Notes: a model not told the origin generated them from the letters alone. A DNA stretch of 64,000 nucleotides from Streptomyces sp. NBRC 110028 (GCF_001417735.1 NZ_BBUZ01000026.1:186001-250000); one strand, 5' to 3'; counted from the stretch's first letter, positions 35,628-44,401 are shown. Translations and numbers: made by a program.

Positions 35628-36991
35628 GGGCCCGTCCCGCCGTGGTCCTGCCTCCGGCCGTGGCCGTGGCCGTGGTCGTGGCCGTGGGGGAGCGGGGCGT
35701 GCAGCCGGACCCGGGCGGCGCGGTGGCCCGCCGCGTTCACCACCTCCACCCGCCAGCCCTCCCTTTGGACCGTGTCGCCCACGGCCGGGATACGGCCCAG
35801 CTCGGCCGCGATCAGCCCGGCCAGCGTCTCGTACGGACCCGGGGGCACCCGCAGCCCGATCTGCTCCAGCTGATCGACCCGGGCGGCGCCGTCCGCGTCG
35901 TACACCGCCCGGCCCTCCGCGTCCTCGCCGGCCGGGGCCAGATCGGGGGTCTCGTGCGGATCGTGCTCGTCGCGTACCTCGCCGACCACCTCCTCGACGA
36001 TGTCCTCCAGGGTGACGACCCCGGCCGTGCCGCCGTACTCGTCGATGACCACGGCCATGCTGCGGTTGGCCGAGAGCCGGTCCAGCAGCCGGTCCACCGT
36101 GAGCGACTCGGGGACCAGCAGCGCCTCGTGCATCAGCTCGGACACCGGATGGCGCGGCCGCGCCTCGGCGGGGACGGTGAGGACGTCCTTGATGTGGACG
36201 ACGCCCGCCACCGCGTCCAGGCTGTCGCGGTGGACGGGGAAGCGGGACAGCCCGGTGGCGCGGGTCGCGTTGGCGACGTCCTCGGCGGTGGCCCGTACGT
36301 CCAGCGCGATCACCTGCACCCGGGGCGTCATCACGTTCTGCGCGGTCAGCTCGCTCAGATTGAGGGTGCGGACGAACAGCTCCGCGGTGTCCTCCTCCAG
36401 CGCGCCCTCCTTCGCGGAGTGCCGGGCGAGCGCGATCAGCTCCTGCGGGCCGCGCGTCGAGGCCAGCTCCTCGGCGGGCTCCAGGCCCATCCGGCGCACC
36501 ATGCGGTTGGCGGTGTTGTCGAGGTGGGCGATGAGCGGGCGGAAGGCAGCGCTGAAGACGCGCTGGGGGGTGGCGACGGCCCGGGCGACCGGCAGCGGGC
36601 GGGAGATCGCCCAGTTCTTGGGGACCAGCTCGCCGACCACCATCATCACCACCGTCGACAGGGCGGTGCCGATGACCAGGGCCGCCGAGTGGACGGCGGA
36701 GCGGGGCACCCCGATCGCGGTGAGCGGCCCGCCCAGCAGTACGGCGATCGACGGCTCGGCGAGCATGCCCACGACCAGGTTGGTGACGGTGATGCCCAGC
36801 TGGGCGCCCGAGAGCTGGTACGTCAGGCCGCGCACGGCCTTCAGGGCGCTCTCCGCACCGCGCTCGCCGCGCTCCACGGCCCGCTCCAGCTCGCCGCGCT
36901 CGACCGTGGTCAGCGAGAACTCCGCCGCCACGAAGCCGCCGCAGGCGAGCGCCAGCAGGAGCGCCACGACCAGGAGGAGGACTTCGGTCAT
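35624..36991 (-). CDS. CNNM/CorC-type membrane protein with CBS pair, CorC domain and His-rich tail
   Basis: 455 residues. DUF21/CNNM membrane domain (LACGGFVAAEFSLTTVERGELE; VVGELVPKNWAISRP), CBS pair with GLSRFPVHRDSLDAVAGVVHIKDVL and SMAVVIDEYGGTAGVVTLEDIVEEVVGEVRDEHD, then a CorC_HlyC domain (about 360-435). The tail HGHDHGHGHGRRQDHGG is histidine-rich and should bind divalent metal. Role: magnesium or heavy-metal export, by family. ATG at 36991 with GGAGGTGA ahead. Confidence 0.92.
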   Translation of the reverse strand: MTEVLLLVVALLLALACGGFVAAEFSLTTVERGELERAVERGERGAESALKAVRGLTYQLSGAQLGITVTNLVVGMLAEPSIAVLLGGPLTAIGVPRSAVHSAALVIGTALSTVVMMVVGELVPKNWAISRPLPVARAVATPQRVFSAAFRPLIAHLDNTANRMVRRMGLEPAEELASTRGPQELIALARHSAKEGALEEDTAELFVRTLNLSELTAQNVMTPRVQVIALDVRATAEDVANATRATGLSRFPVHRDSLDAVAGVVHIKDVLTVPAEARPRHPVSELMHEALLVPESLTVDRLLDRLSANRSMAVVIDEYGGTAGVVTLEDIVEEVVGEVRDEHDPHETPDLAPAGEDAEGRAVYDADGAARVDQLEQIGLRVPPGPYETLAGLIAAELGRIPAVGDTVQREGWRVEVVNAAGHRAARVRLHAPLPHGHDHGHGHGRRQDHGGTGP

Positions 36992-37087
36992 CGGTTCACC
37001 TCCGTCCCATGATCCGGCAGGGTCCGGAGGAGCGCGCGACGGGAGATGCCGCGCACTCTCATGGTAAAGGCACGGCAAACCGCCGGG

Positions 37088-37516
37088 TCAGGCGCGGCCG
37101 AGCGGCTTCACCCAGCGGCTCCACTGCGGTTCCCGGGCGTAACCGGCCGCGCTCCACGCGTGGTGGGCGAGCGCGTTCGCGTCGAGCACCATGGCGTCCC
37201 CGCGCCGCCCGCCCAGCGCCGCGAACCGCTCCTCGGCGGCCGCGAGCAGCGCCGTCGCCACGCCCCGGCGGCGGTGGGCGGGGTGGACCGCGAGCCGGTA
37301 CAGATGGCAGCGCCAGCCGTCGAAGCCCGCGATGACGGTCCCGGCGAGCGCCCCGTCCCGCTCGGCCAGCAGCAGCGACTCCGGGTCCCGGGCTATCAGC
37401 CGGGCCACCCCGGCCCGGTCGTCGCTGATGCTGGTGCCCTCCGCGGCCTCGCGCCAGAAGGCGAGCACGGTGTCGACGTCCGGGGGCCCGGCGGCCCGTA
37501 TACGAAGATCATCCAT
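37088..37516 (-). CDS. GNAT-family N-acetyltransferase
   Basis: 142 residues. Acetyl-CoA loop LYRLAVHPAHRRRGVATALLAAAEERF, preceded by AGTVIAGFDGW and followed by an aromatic C-terminal strand. Small-molecule or protein acetyltransferase; substrate unknown. 43 bases downstream of the LLM oxidoreductase gene on the same strand. Confidence 0.88.
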   Translation of the reverse strand: MDDLRIRAAGPPDVDTVLAFWREAAEGTSISDDRAGVARLIARDPESLLLAERDGALAGTVIAGFDGWRCHLYRLAVHPAHRRRGVATALLAAAEERFAALGGRRGDAMVLDANALAHHAWSAAGYAREPQWSRWVKPLGRA

Positions 37517-37559
37517 GCCGGTATCCCACCACCGGGCGGTGCGAGGCGTCGACCGGGTT

Positions 37560-38471
37560 TCAGCTGCCGCGCAGCTCCTCGATCACCGGTGCGAAGGTCT
37601 CCATGTGGTGCTCCATCACCGTGAAGTACGAGAAGCCGAAGCGCTCGCGGTGCGCCCGCAGCTGGTCCGCCATCTCCTTGGGAGCGCCCAGCAGCAGCGC
37701 GGGGTGCTCCAGCAACTGCTCCTCGGTGACGTCGGGCGCGTACGGCTGGAGTTCGCGGGCCTTGACGCGGCGGTCGCCGGTGGTGTCGACCATCTGGATC
37801 AGATAGTTCAGCTCGGGGGGCTCCGGCCGGGGCCCCGTGCCGGCGTCGGCCTCGGCGGCGAAGCGGCGGAAGGCCGCCACCCGCTCGTCCAGCGCCTCCG
37901 GGGTGATCATCTTCATCGGGCTGGGCGCTCCCTCCGGGGCCTGGACCGCGCCCGTGAAGGCAGCGATCTCGGCGTGGCGCGCGGCCACCCGCAGCAGCCG
38001 GTCGCCGTTGCCGCCCAGCAGCAGCGGCGGGCGCGGCGTCTGCGCGGGCCGCGGCTGCTGCTCGGGGTCGGTCAGCAGCCGCGCCAGCTCACGGACGGTG
38101 TGCTCCAGGTGGTCCACCCGCTCGCGCGGCGACCCGAATGGCAGCCCGGCGCTGTCGTGCTCGGCCTTCACATACCCCGCTCCCAGGCCCAGCTCGAGCC
38201 GTCCCCCGGTGAGCGCGTCACAGGTGGCGACCTCGCGGGCCAGCAGGGCCGGGTTCCAGAAGCCGAGATTGAGGACGAAGGTGCCCAGCCGTGGCCGCTC
38301 GGTGGCCTCGGCGGCGGCCACCAGGGCCGCGAACGGCGCGGGCATGCCCAGATGGTCGGGGACCAGCAGTACGTCGTAGCCGAGACGCTCGGCGCGGCGG
38401 CACTTCTCCCGCCATGCCGGGGCCGATTCGAGCGCGAGCAGATTGACTCCGAAACGGAACGGCCTTGCCAT
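37560..38471 (-). CDS. LLM-class F420-dependent oxidoreductase
   Basis: 303 residues. Luciferase-like TIM-barrel start (FRFGVNLLALESAPAWREKCRRAERLGYDVLLVPDHLG), TFVLNLGFWNPALLAREVATCDALTGGRLELGLGAGYVKAEHD and a C-terminal FSYFTVMEHHMETFAPVI. Such enzymes use coenzyme F420 for hydride transfer; substrate unknown. Ribosome site GGAGGG just ahead of the ATG. Confidence 0.9.
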   Translation of the reverse strand: MARPFRFGVNLLALESAPAWREKCRRAERLGYDVLLVPDHLGMPAPFAALVAAAEATERPRLGTFVLNLGFWNPALLAREVATCDALTGGRLELGLGAGYVKAEHDSAGLPFGSPRERVDHLEHTVRELARLLTDPEQQPRPAQTPRPPLLLGGNGDRLLRVAARHAEIAAFTGAVQAPEGAPSPMKMITPEALDERVAAFRRFAAEADAGTGPRPEPPELNYLIQMVDTTGDRRVKARELQPYAPDVTEEQLLEHPALLLGAPKEMADQLRAHRERFGFSYFTVMEHHMETFAPVIEELRGS

Positions 38472-38560
38472 GAGCCCTCCTTGATCGGGGATGTCCCGAA
38501 TCTATCGGAGAAGCGGCTCTCCCGGGGGCCGCCTTGTGCTCTCGGCAGAGCTTGGAGCGC

Positions 38561-39379
38561 TCAGCGGCCCGCGCCGGCCACCGGGCCGTCGGGCGCCGCG
38601 ATGTACGCCCGGGTGAAGATCTGCATGCGGCCCAGCACCGAGTCGGCCGTGGGCCGCTCCATCCGGTCCACGATCCGGCCGTCGTCGAGGAAGAGCACCA
38701 GGTCGGAGTGGGCGGCGGCGCTCGGGTCATGGGTCACCATGACCACCGTCTGGCCCAGGTCGTCCACCGCCTCGCGCAGGAAGGTCAGCACCTCCAGGCC
38801 GGCCCGCGAGTCCAGGTTGCCGGTCGGCTCGTCCGCGAAGATCAGCTCGGGGCGGGAGGCCAGCGCCCGGGCGCAGGCCACCCGCTGCTGCTGACCGCCG
38901 GACAGCTGGGCGGGCCGGTGCTTCAGCCGGTCCCGCAGCCCGAGAGTGTCGATGACCCGCTCCAGCCACTCCGGGTCGGGCTTCTGGCCCGCGATGTCCA
39001 TGGGCAGGGTGATGTTCTCGGCCGCGTTCAGGGTGGGCAGCAGATTGAACGACTGGAACATGAAGCCGATCCGGTCGCGGCGCAGTTGGGTCAGCTGCCG
39101 GTCGTTGAGCCCGGTGATCTCGGTGTCGCCCAGCCAGACCTGGCCCGAGGAGACCGTGTCCAGCCCCGCAAGACAGTGCATCAGCGTGGACTTGCCGGAA
39201 CCGGACGGTCCCATGACCGCGGTGAACCTGCCCCGCTCGATTTCCACGTCCACCGCGTCCAGGGCGATCACGGCGGTCTCGCCGGTGCCGTACGCCTTGG
39301 TCAGGCCGCGGGCCCGGGCCGCCGCGCGAGCGCCGCCCTCCGCGTCCCCGTCTGTTCTCGTCGCCGCCGGTGTGGACAC
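38561..39379 (-). CDS. ABC transporter ATP-binding protein (MacB/LolD type), no permease beside it
   Basis: 272 residues from GTG at 39379 (GGGAGG ahead). Walker A GPSGSGKST, Q-loop MFQSFNLL, signature LSGGQQQRVACARAL, Walker B LIFADEPTG, His-switch VTHD. The 26-residue leader is hydrophilic. LolD/MacB-type ATPases normally pair with an FtsX-like permease encoded next to them; none is present on either side (LLM gene downstream, divergent toxin-antitoxin pair upstream). Confidence 0.93.
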   Translation of the reverse strand: MSTPAATRTDGDAEGGARAAARARGLTKAYGTGETAVIALDAVDVEIERGRFTAVMGPSGSGKSTLMHCLAGLDTVSSGQVWLGDTEITGLNDRQLTQLRRDRIGFMFQSFNLLPTLNAAENITLPMDIAGQKPDPEWLERVIDTLGLRDRLKHRPAQLSGGQQQRVACARALASRPELIFADEPTGNLDSRAGLEVLTFLREAVDDLGQTVVMVTHDPSAAAHSDLVLFLDDGRIVDRMERPTADSVLGRMQIFTRAYIAAPDGPVAGAGR

Positions 39380-39452
39380 AAACGCCTCCCGTGTCGGAAC
39401 GGTTTGCTCTCGATGGTAGGGACCGTCCCGGCTTTCGCGCGCGGTTGGCGCT

Positions 39453-39472
39453 GCTAGCAAATATGCGCTAGC
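39453..39472. promoter_or_regulatory. Paired GCTAGC operator-like repeat of the toxin-antitoxin operon
   Basis: GCTAGC at 39453-39458 and 39467-39472, each palindromic, 8 bases apart, immediately ahead of the antitoxin GTG (39481). Such repeats commonly serve as antitoxin binding sites for autoregulation. It lies between this operon and the divergent ABC ATPase gene, so it might affect both. Confidence 0.45.
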
Positions 39473-39480
39473 GTGAGGGC

Positions 39481-39714
39481 GTGGCCAAAACACAGCTGAA
39501 CGTCCGGGTCGACGAAACCACCGCCGAGGTGGCCCGGGAGCGTGCACTGCAGCGGGGCGTGAGCGTCAACCGCTACATCGAAGAGCTGGTGCGCAAGGAC
39601 GCGGGCGAGGTGGGGCATACGTTCGTGGAGGCCGCCGCCGACTTCATGAAGCAGTACCAGTCCGTCTTCGACGAGGAGTTCGGCCGGGAGCTCGGAGGCG
39701 AAGCGCGCCGTTGA
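39481..39714 (+). CDS. Ribbon-helix-helix-like antitoxin
   Basis: 77 residues, GTG start. Begins AKTQLNVRVDETTAEVARERALQRGVSVNRYIEELVRKD, the strand-helix-helix pattern of CopG/Arc-type DNA-binding antitoxins; the C-terminal half (FVEAAADFMKQYQSVFDEEFGREL) would wrap the toxin. Its stop overlaps the toxin start by 4 bases. Confidence 0.82.
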   Translation: MAKTQLNVRVDETTAEVARERALQRGVSVNRYIEELVRKDAGEVGHTFVEAAADFMKQYQSVFDEEFGRELGGEARR

Positions 39715-40082
39715 CCGTGCGTATCGATCTCGCCTGGCTTCTGATGATCGCCGAACACAACACCCCGGGGGACCCGCGCGTCACCGACTACGGTGCGCTG
39801 GTGGCCGCCGTGAGCCGCCACGAGGCGGAGATATTCGGCACCCCGATCTACACCGACCCGCAGGAGCGGGCCGCCGCGCTGTTGCAGCTGCTGCTCCTGG
39901 TACCGGCCCTGGAGCGCTCGAACGCGCTGTTCGCGTCGGCCGTCGCGTACGCGTACCTGGTGGCGAGCGGGCTGAAGGTGGCCATCTCGCCGGAGCGGGT
40001 GCGGGATCTGGCCCGCCTGGTGCACGACGGCGCCGTGGACGTGCACGCGATCGCGGACGAGCTGCGCCGCTGGAGCGTCTAG
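39711..40082 (+). CDS. Fic/Doc-like toxin with degenerate active-site motif
   Basis: 123 residues from TTG at 39711 (GTG at 39717 is possible). Resembles Doc-type Fic toxins in its YGALVAAVSRHEAEIFGTPIYTDPQERAAALLQLLLL region. Where Doc has HPFxDGNKRTA, this has VPALERSNALFASAVAYAYLVASGL, so the catalytic His, Asp, Gly and Lys/Arg are lost while N-A-L-F is kept. It is therefore unlikely to phosphorylate EF-Tu as Doc does; it may be a decayed or repurposed partner of the antitoxin. The stop TAG is part of palindromic element B. Confidence 0.75.
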   Translation: MTVRIDLAWLLMIAEHNTPGDPRVTDYGALVAAVSRHEAEIFGTPIYTDPQERAAALLQLLLLVPALERSNALFASAVAYAYLVASGLKVAISPERVRDLARLVHDGAVDVHAIADELRRWSV

Positions 40083-40259
40083 GGCGTGTTTCGAAAGTCC
40101 CGCCTGCCCCGCGACGCCTGGTACGCACGCTCGCTGCGTTGTCGGGATCGTCCGAGTAGGCCCACTACGAGGACGACCCTCCGCCTTGCGATCGCACGCA
40201 CCAGACGCCGCGGGGCCCGCCCTCCGGGCGGCCGGCGCTACTTTCGAAACACGCCCTAG
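40079..40259. repeat. Palindromic MITE-like element B
   Basis: 181 bp with perfect 20-bp inverted ends CTAGGGCGTGTTTCGAAAGT (40079-40098) and complement (40240-40259); CTAG at both tips could be a target duplication. The core shares GTTGTCGGGATCG (40138-40150), CGAGGACGACCCTCCGCCTT and CCAGACGCCGC with element C. Lies between convergent genes; the left CTAG supplies the TAG stop of the Fic-like toxin (40080-40082). Confidence 0.88.
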
Positions 40260-40281
40260 GGGAGATACTCCCTGGCGAGCG

Positions 40282-40953
40282 CTATGCCGCCGGGCGCCGC
40301 ACCACGCCCAGTGTGCAGGGAGAGGTGGGCAGCGGCAGTCCCCGTTCGGGGAGCCGCAGGGACCGGTGGGTGACGGGCTCGAAACCCACCCGCGCCATCT
40401 CCACCCGCACCTCGCGCCCCGTGTGGCAGCCGCCGAACATCCGCGGCCACACCGTCCGGTCCAGCACCCCCTGTGTCATCGCCAGCGCCCGCCCCTCGGC
40501 CCGCCCGTGCTCCAGGAACCGCAGCTCACCGCCCGGCCGCAGCACCCGCATCAGTTCGGCCAGGGTGCTTGGGACGTCCCGTACGGAACACAGCACCAGA
40601 CACGCCACCGCCGCGTCGAACGCCTCGCTCTTGACCGGGAGGGCCTCCGCGACCCCGGGCACCACGTCCACCGGCACCTCGGCCCGGTGGCCCGCCCGCA
40701 CCGCCAGCCGGCGCAGATGACGCTCGGGCTCGATGGCGACGACCTCGCAGACGGCGCTCGGGTAGTGCGCGAAGTTCAGGCCGTTTCCGGCGCCGATCTC
40801 GATGACCCGGCCGGACAGCCCGGCCAGCAGCTCACTGCGGAGTTCGGCGACCCCGGCCCGTTCGTCGGCCAAGGGGCTGACCTTGGCGTAGAAGCGGGCG
40901 AAGAGCGGATGGCGGACGGCTTCGCACGGGGGCCGGGGACGGCGTACGGGCAT
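40282..40953 (-). CDS. SAM-dependent methyltransferase, class I
   Basis: 223 residues. SAM-binding motif RVIEIGAGNGLNFAHYP, acidic loop VVAIEPERHLRRLA, then FDAAVACLVLCSVRDV and LRPGGELRFLEHGRA. Similar to the small actinobacterial UbiE/phospholipid-type methyltransferases; substrate not known. ATG at 40953 with AAGGGGTG ahead. Its stop lies 22 bases from element B. Confidence 0.88.
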   Translation of the reverse strand: MPVRRPRPPCEAVRHPLFARFYAKVSPLADERAGVAELRSELLAGLSGRVIEIGAGNGLNFAHYPSAVCEVVAIEPERHLRRLAVRAGHRAEVPVDVVPGVAEALPVKSEAFDAAVACLVLCSVRDVPSTLAELMRVLRPGGELRFLEHGRAEGRALAMTQGVLDRTVWPRMFGGCHTGREVRVEMARVGFEPVTHRSLRLPERGLPLPTSPCTLGVVRRPAA

Positions 40954-41023
40954 GAGTGACACCCCTTTTCCAGCGGGACGGCTGTGTACCGATACCGGGA
41001 GTCTGCCCATGCCGCCCCCACCG

Positions 41024-41743
41024 TCAAGCCGTGCGGTGCTCCATCATGAACTGCTCCGCGTCCCAGCCGCCGTCGAGCCGCGGGGCCAGCCACCCCGGGG
41101 CCGCCGCGCGGAAGTCGGCGGGCGGAAGGGCCCCGGCCCGCTCGGGTACGGCGCCCAGCAGCGGGGCGCCCGCCGCCTGCGGCAGGTCGGTCCGGTTGCA
41201 GCGGGAGGCGAGATCGGCGTCGGCGGGCCAGCTGCCGATGACGACGCCGGGGAAGCGCAGGCCCCGGGAGCGCAGCGCCTCGGCCGTGAGGGCCGTGGCG
41301 TTGAGCGTGCCCAGCCCCGCGTGCGCGACGACCAGGACGGGGGCGTCGAGCAGCCGGGCCGCGTCGGCGAGTGTCGCGCCGGTCTCGTCGAACCGTACGA
41401 GCAGGCCGCCCGCGCCCTCGACGAGCACCAGATCGTGCTCGGCGGCCAGCTTCTCCGCCGCCTCCGCGATCCGTTGCGGCCGCACCGCGGGGCGCCCGGC
41501 GCGGCGCGCCGCGGTGTCGGGCGCCAGCGGCTCGGGGTAGCGGGCGAGTTCGCGCGACGTCACGCCACCGGCGAGCCGGGCCACCTCGGCGGCATCGCCC
41601 GGCTCGTCCGGACCGACGCCGGTCTGCGCGGGTTTGAGGACGGCGACCGACCGGCCGCGCGCCAGCGCCGCCGCCGCGACGGCCGCCGTGGTGACGGTCT
41701 TGCCGACCTCCGTGCCGGTCCCGGTCACGACCAGTACTGACAT
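41024..41743 (-). CDS. bioD: Dethiobiotin synthetase
   Basis: 239 residues. P-loop VVTGTGTEVGKTVT at the N-terminus, LKPAQTG substrate loop, VLVEGAGGLLVRF. Makes dethiobiotin from DAPA, CO2 and ATP. Third gene of the bioB-bioA-bioD transcript; 53-base gap after bioA. Confidence 0.95.
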   Translation of the reverse strand: MSVLVVTGTGTEVGKTVTTAAVAAAALARGRSVAVLKPAQTGVGPDEPGDAAEVARLAGGVTSRELARYPEPLAPDTAARRAGRPAVRPQRIAEAAEKLAAEHDLVLVEGAGGLLVRFDETGATLADAARLLDAPVLVVAHAGLGTLNATALTAEALRSRGLRFPGVVIGSWPADADLASRCNRTDLPQAAGAPLLGAVPERAGALPPADFRAAAPGWLAPRLDGGWDAEQFMMEHRTA

Positions 41744-41796
41744 CTGTCGCTTCTTGCCTTTCGCTGGTGTCTCGCTGTGGTCCGGCCGCCGCCCCG

Positions 41797-43110
41797 TCAG
41801 CCCGCCGCGGCCGCCGCCCGTACCGCCGTGCAGATCCGGGCCAGATCGTCGTCGCCGGTGATGTAGGGCGGCATGGTGTAGAGCAGATCGCGGAACGGCC
41901 GCAGCCATACGCCCGCGCGCACCGCCGCCCGCGACGCCGCCGCCATGCCCGCGTCGTCGAGCGGGTGGTCGAGCTGGACGACGCCGATCGCGCCGAGCAC
42001 CCGTACGTCCCGTACGCCGGGCAGCTCGGCGGCGGGCGCCAGCCCCTCCCGCAGCCCCGCCTCGATCCGCTTGATCTCCTGCCACCAGTCGTAGGACAGC
42101 AGCAGGTCGATCGAGGCCCCCGCGACGGCGGCGGCCAGCGGGTTGCCCATGAACGTCGGGCCGTGGGCGAGCACCGGAAGCTCGCCGCGCGAGATGCCCT
42201 CCGCCACCCGCGAGGTGCACAAGGTGGCGGCCAGGGTCAGATAGCCGCCGGTCAGCGCCTTGCCCACACACATCACATCGGGGCTGACCCCGGCGTGCCC
42301 GGCCGCGAAGAGCGTGCCGGTGCGTCCGAAGCCGGTGGCGATCTCGTCGAACACCAGCAGGACGTCGTGCTCGTCGCACGCCTCGCGCAGCGTCCGCAGC
42401 AGGGCGGGGGAGTGGAACCGCATGCCGCCCGCGCCCTGCACCACCGGTTCCACGATCACCGCGGCCACCTCGTCCGCGTGGCGGGCCACCAGCTCGCGCA
42501 CATGTGCCTCGTACGCCGGATCCGGCTCGGCGTCGAAGCCGGGCGGCGGCGCGTCCGCGAAGATCTGCTCCGGCAGGACGCCCGACCACAGCCGGTGCAT
42601 GCCGCCCTCCGGGTCGCACACCGCCATCGGCTGCCAGGTGTCGCCGTGGTAGCCGCCGCGCCAGGTCAGCAGCCGCCGCTTGGCGGGGCGGCCGAGCGAG
42701 CGCCAGTACTGGAGGCACATCTTGACCGCGACCTCGACCGACACCGAGCCCGAGTCGGCGAGGAAGACGTGCTGCAGCGGTTCCGGCGTGATCTCCACGA
42801 GCCGGGTGGCCAGCCGCACGGCGGGCTCATGGGTGAGCCCGCCGAACATCACATGGCTCATCCGGTCGAGCTGACCGCGCGCCGCGTCGTTGAGCACCGG
42901 GTGGTTGTAGCCGTGGATGGCCGACCACCACGACGACATCCCGTCCACCAGTTCCCGTACGCCCTCGGCCGGTTCGGCGAGCCGCAGCCGGACCCCGGCC
43001 GCGGACTCCACGACGAGCGGGTCCGTGCGGCCGGGCATCGGGCCGTACGGATGCCAGACGTGCTGCCGGTCCAGCGCCAGCAGCGCGTCGGGCGTCAGCG
43101 GCTCAGGCAT
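41797..43110 (-). CDS. bioA: Adenosylmethionine-8-amino-7-oxononanoate aminotransferase
   Basis: 437 residues. Class III aminotransferase: start DRQHVWHPYGPMPG, GMSSWWSAIHGYNHP, LADSGSVSVEVAVKMCLQYW, VFDEIATGFGRTGTLFAAGHAGVSPDVMCVGKALTGGYL (PLP lysine in GKAL). Converts KAPA to DAPA with SAM as amino donor. Its ATG overlaps the end of bioB by 8 bases. Confidence 0.96.
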   Translation of the reverse strand: MPEPLTPDALLALDRQHVWHPYGPMPGRTDPLVVESAAGVRLRLAEPAEGVRELVDGMSSWWSAIHGYNHPVLNDAARGQLDRMSHVMFGGLTHEPAVRLATRLVEITPEPLQHVFLADSGSVSVEVAVKMCLQYWRSLGRPAKRRLLTWRGGYHGDTWQPMAVCDPEGGMHRLWSGVLPEQIFADAPPPGFDAEPDPAYEAHVRELVARHADEVAAVIVEPVVQGAGGMRFHSPALLRTLREACDEHDVLLVFDEIATGFGRTGTLFAAGHAGVSPDVMCVGKALTGGYLTLAATLCTSRVAEGISRGELPVLAHGPTFMGNPLAAAVAGASIDLLLSYDWWQEIKRIEAGLREGLAPAAELPGVRDVRVLGAIGVVQLDHPLDDAGMAAASRAAVRAGVWLRPFRDLLYTMPPYITGDDDLARICTAVRAAAAAG

Positions 43111-44314
43111 TGGGCGGCAGTTCCGTCCCCGCGCCCCGGCGGCGCACCGCGACCAGGTCCGCGTGCGACTCCCCGGCCGTGACCGCGACGGGCTCCGCCA
43201 CCGGCTCGTCCGTTTCCGTGACGGCCCGGGGCGCGTCACCGCACGGGCCGCAGCCGCCGCCCTCCGCGCCGTGCGAGCCGCAGCCGCCCCCGGCCGCCGC
43301 GAGGGCGTCGGCGCGGTGCTGGGGCAGCGTCCGGGTGTCGGTGCCCTCCACCTCGAAGCCCGCGTCGGCGATCATCGCCAGGTCGTCCTTGCCCGACTGG
43401 CCCTCGGTGGTCAGATAGTCGCCGAGGAAGATCGAGTTCGCCAGGTGCAGGGCCAGCGGCTGGAGGGAACGCAGATGGATCTCGCGCCCGCCCGCGAGCC
43501 GCACCTCCACGTCCGGGCAGACGAACCGCACCATGGCGAGGATGCGCAGACAGCGCTGCGGGGTGAGGTTCCAGTCCCCGGCCAGCGGGGTGCCCTCGAT
43601 CGGGATGAGGAAGTTGACCGGCACCGAGTCCGGGTTCAGCTCGCGCAGCGAGAAGACCACGTCGACCAGGTCCTCGTCACGCTCGCCCATGCCCGCGATC
43701 AGCCCGGAGCAGGCCGACATGCCCGCGGACTGGGCCTGCTGCACGGTGGAGACCCGGTCGGCGTAGGTGTGGGTGGTGGTGATGTCGCCGTACGTGGCCT
43801 CGGAGGTGTTGAGGTTGTGGTTGTACGCGTCGGCGCCCGCCTCCCGCAGCCGCTGCGCCTGCCCGTCGGACAGCAGCCCGAGACAGGCGCAGATCTCGAC
43901 GTCCTCGTGTCGTGACTTGATCGCGGCGATGGTCTGCGAGACCCGGTCCACGTCCCGGTCCGTCGGCCCGCGCCCGCTGGCGACCAGGCAGACCCGCTTG
44001 GCGCCGCCCGAGACCCCGGCGTCCGCCGCGGCCGCCGCCTGGTCCGGCTTGAGCCAGGTGTACTTGAGGATCCCGGACGTCGAGCCGAGCCGCTGCGAGC
44101 AGTACGAGCAGTCCTCGGGGCACAGCCCGGACTTGAGGTTCACCAGGTAGTTGAGCTTCACCCGCCGCCCGAACCAGCGACGGCGCACCTTGCCCGCGGC
44201 GGCCACCACATCGAGCACGTCGTCGTCGGAAGTCGCCAATACCGCGAGAGCCTCTGCGCGGGTCGGCGACTCGCCCCGCAGCCCCTTTTCCACCAGCGTG
44301 TTCAGCAGGTCCAT
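43103..44314 (-). CDS. bioB: Biotin synthase with a Cys-rich C-terminal extension
   Basis: 403 residues. Radical SAM cluster motif CPEDCSYC (about residue 65), YNHNLNTSEATYGDI, ACSGLIAGMGE, NFLIPIEGTPL. Inserts sulfur into dethiobiotin to form biotin. The catalytic core ends near TRTLPQHRADALA; the last 60 or so residues are extra and start with a glycine/cysteine run, GGGCGSHGAEGGGCGPCG, followed by an acidic low-complexity tail. This may bind metal or an Fe-S donor, but its role is unknown. First gene of the minus-strand bio operon. Confidence 0.95.
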   Translation of the reverse strand: MDLLNTLVEKGLRGESPTRAEALAVLATSDDDVLDVVAAAGKVRRRWFGRRVKLNYLVNLKSGLCPEDCSYCSQRLGSTSGILKYTWLKPDQAAAAADAGVSGGAKRVCLVASGRGPTDRDVDRVSQTIAAIKSRHEDVEICACLGLLSDGQAQRLREAGADAYNHNLNTSEATYGDITTTHTYADRVSTVQQAQSAGMSACSGLIAGMGERDEDLVDVVFSLRELNPDSVPVNFLIPIEGTPLAGDWNLTPQRCLRILAMVRFVCPDVEVRLAGGREIHLRSLQPLALHLANSIFLGDYLTTEGQSGKDDLAMIADAGFEVEGTDTRTLPQHRADALAAAGGGCGSHGAEGGGCGPCGDAPRAVTETDEPVAEPVAVTAGESHADLVAVRRRGAGTELPPNA

Positions 44315-44379
44315 GGCGGAGATCCTGTCTTACCCCACCGCTCCTGGCCAAGGAGGGACCGTACAAGACGCGGCGTTCG

Positions 44380-44401
44380 GGGTGTGTGTATTGCCACACC
44401 C
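44380..44401. promoter_or_regulatory. Palindrome between bioB and bioF
   Basis: GGGTGTG (44380-44386), 8-base spacer, CACACCC (44395-44401): a perfect 7-bp-arm inverted repeat in the 191-base gap between the divergent bioB and bioF genes. Candidate operator for a biotin-responsive regulator; it does not match the TGAAC/GTTCA pattern of BioQ as I know it. Confidence 0.45.
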
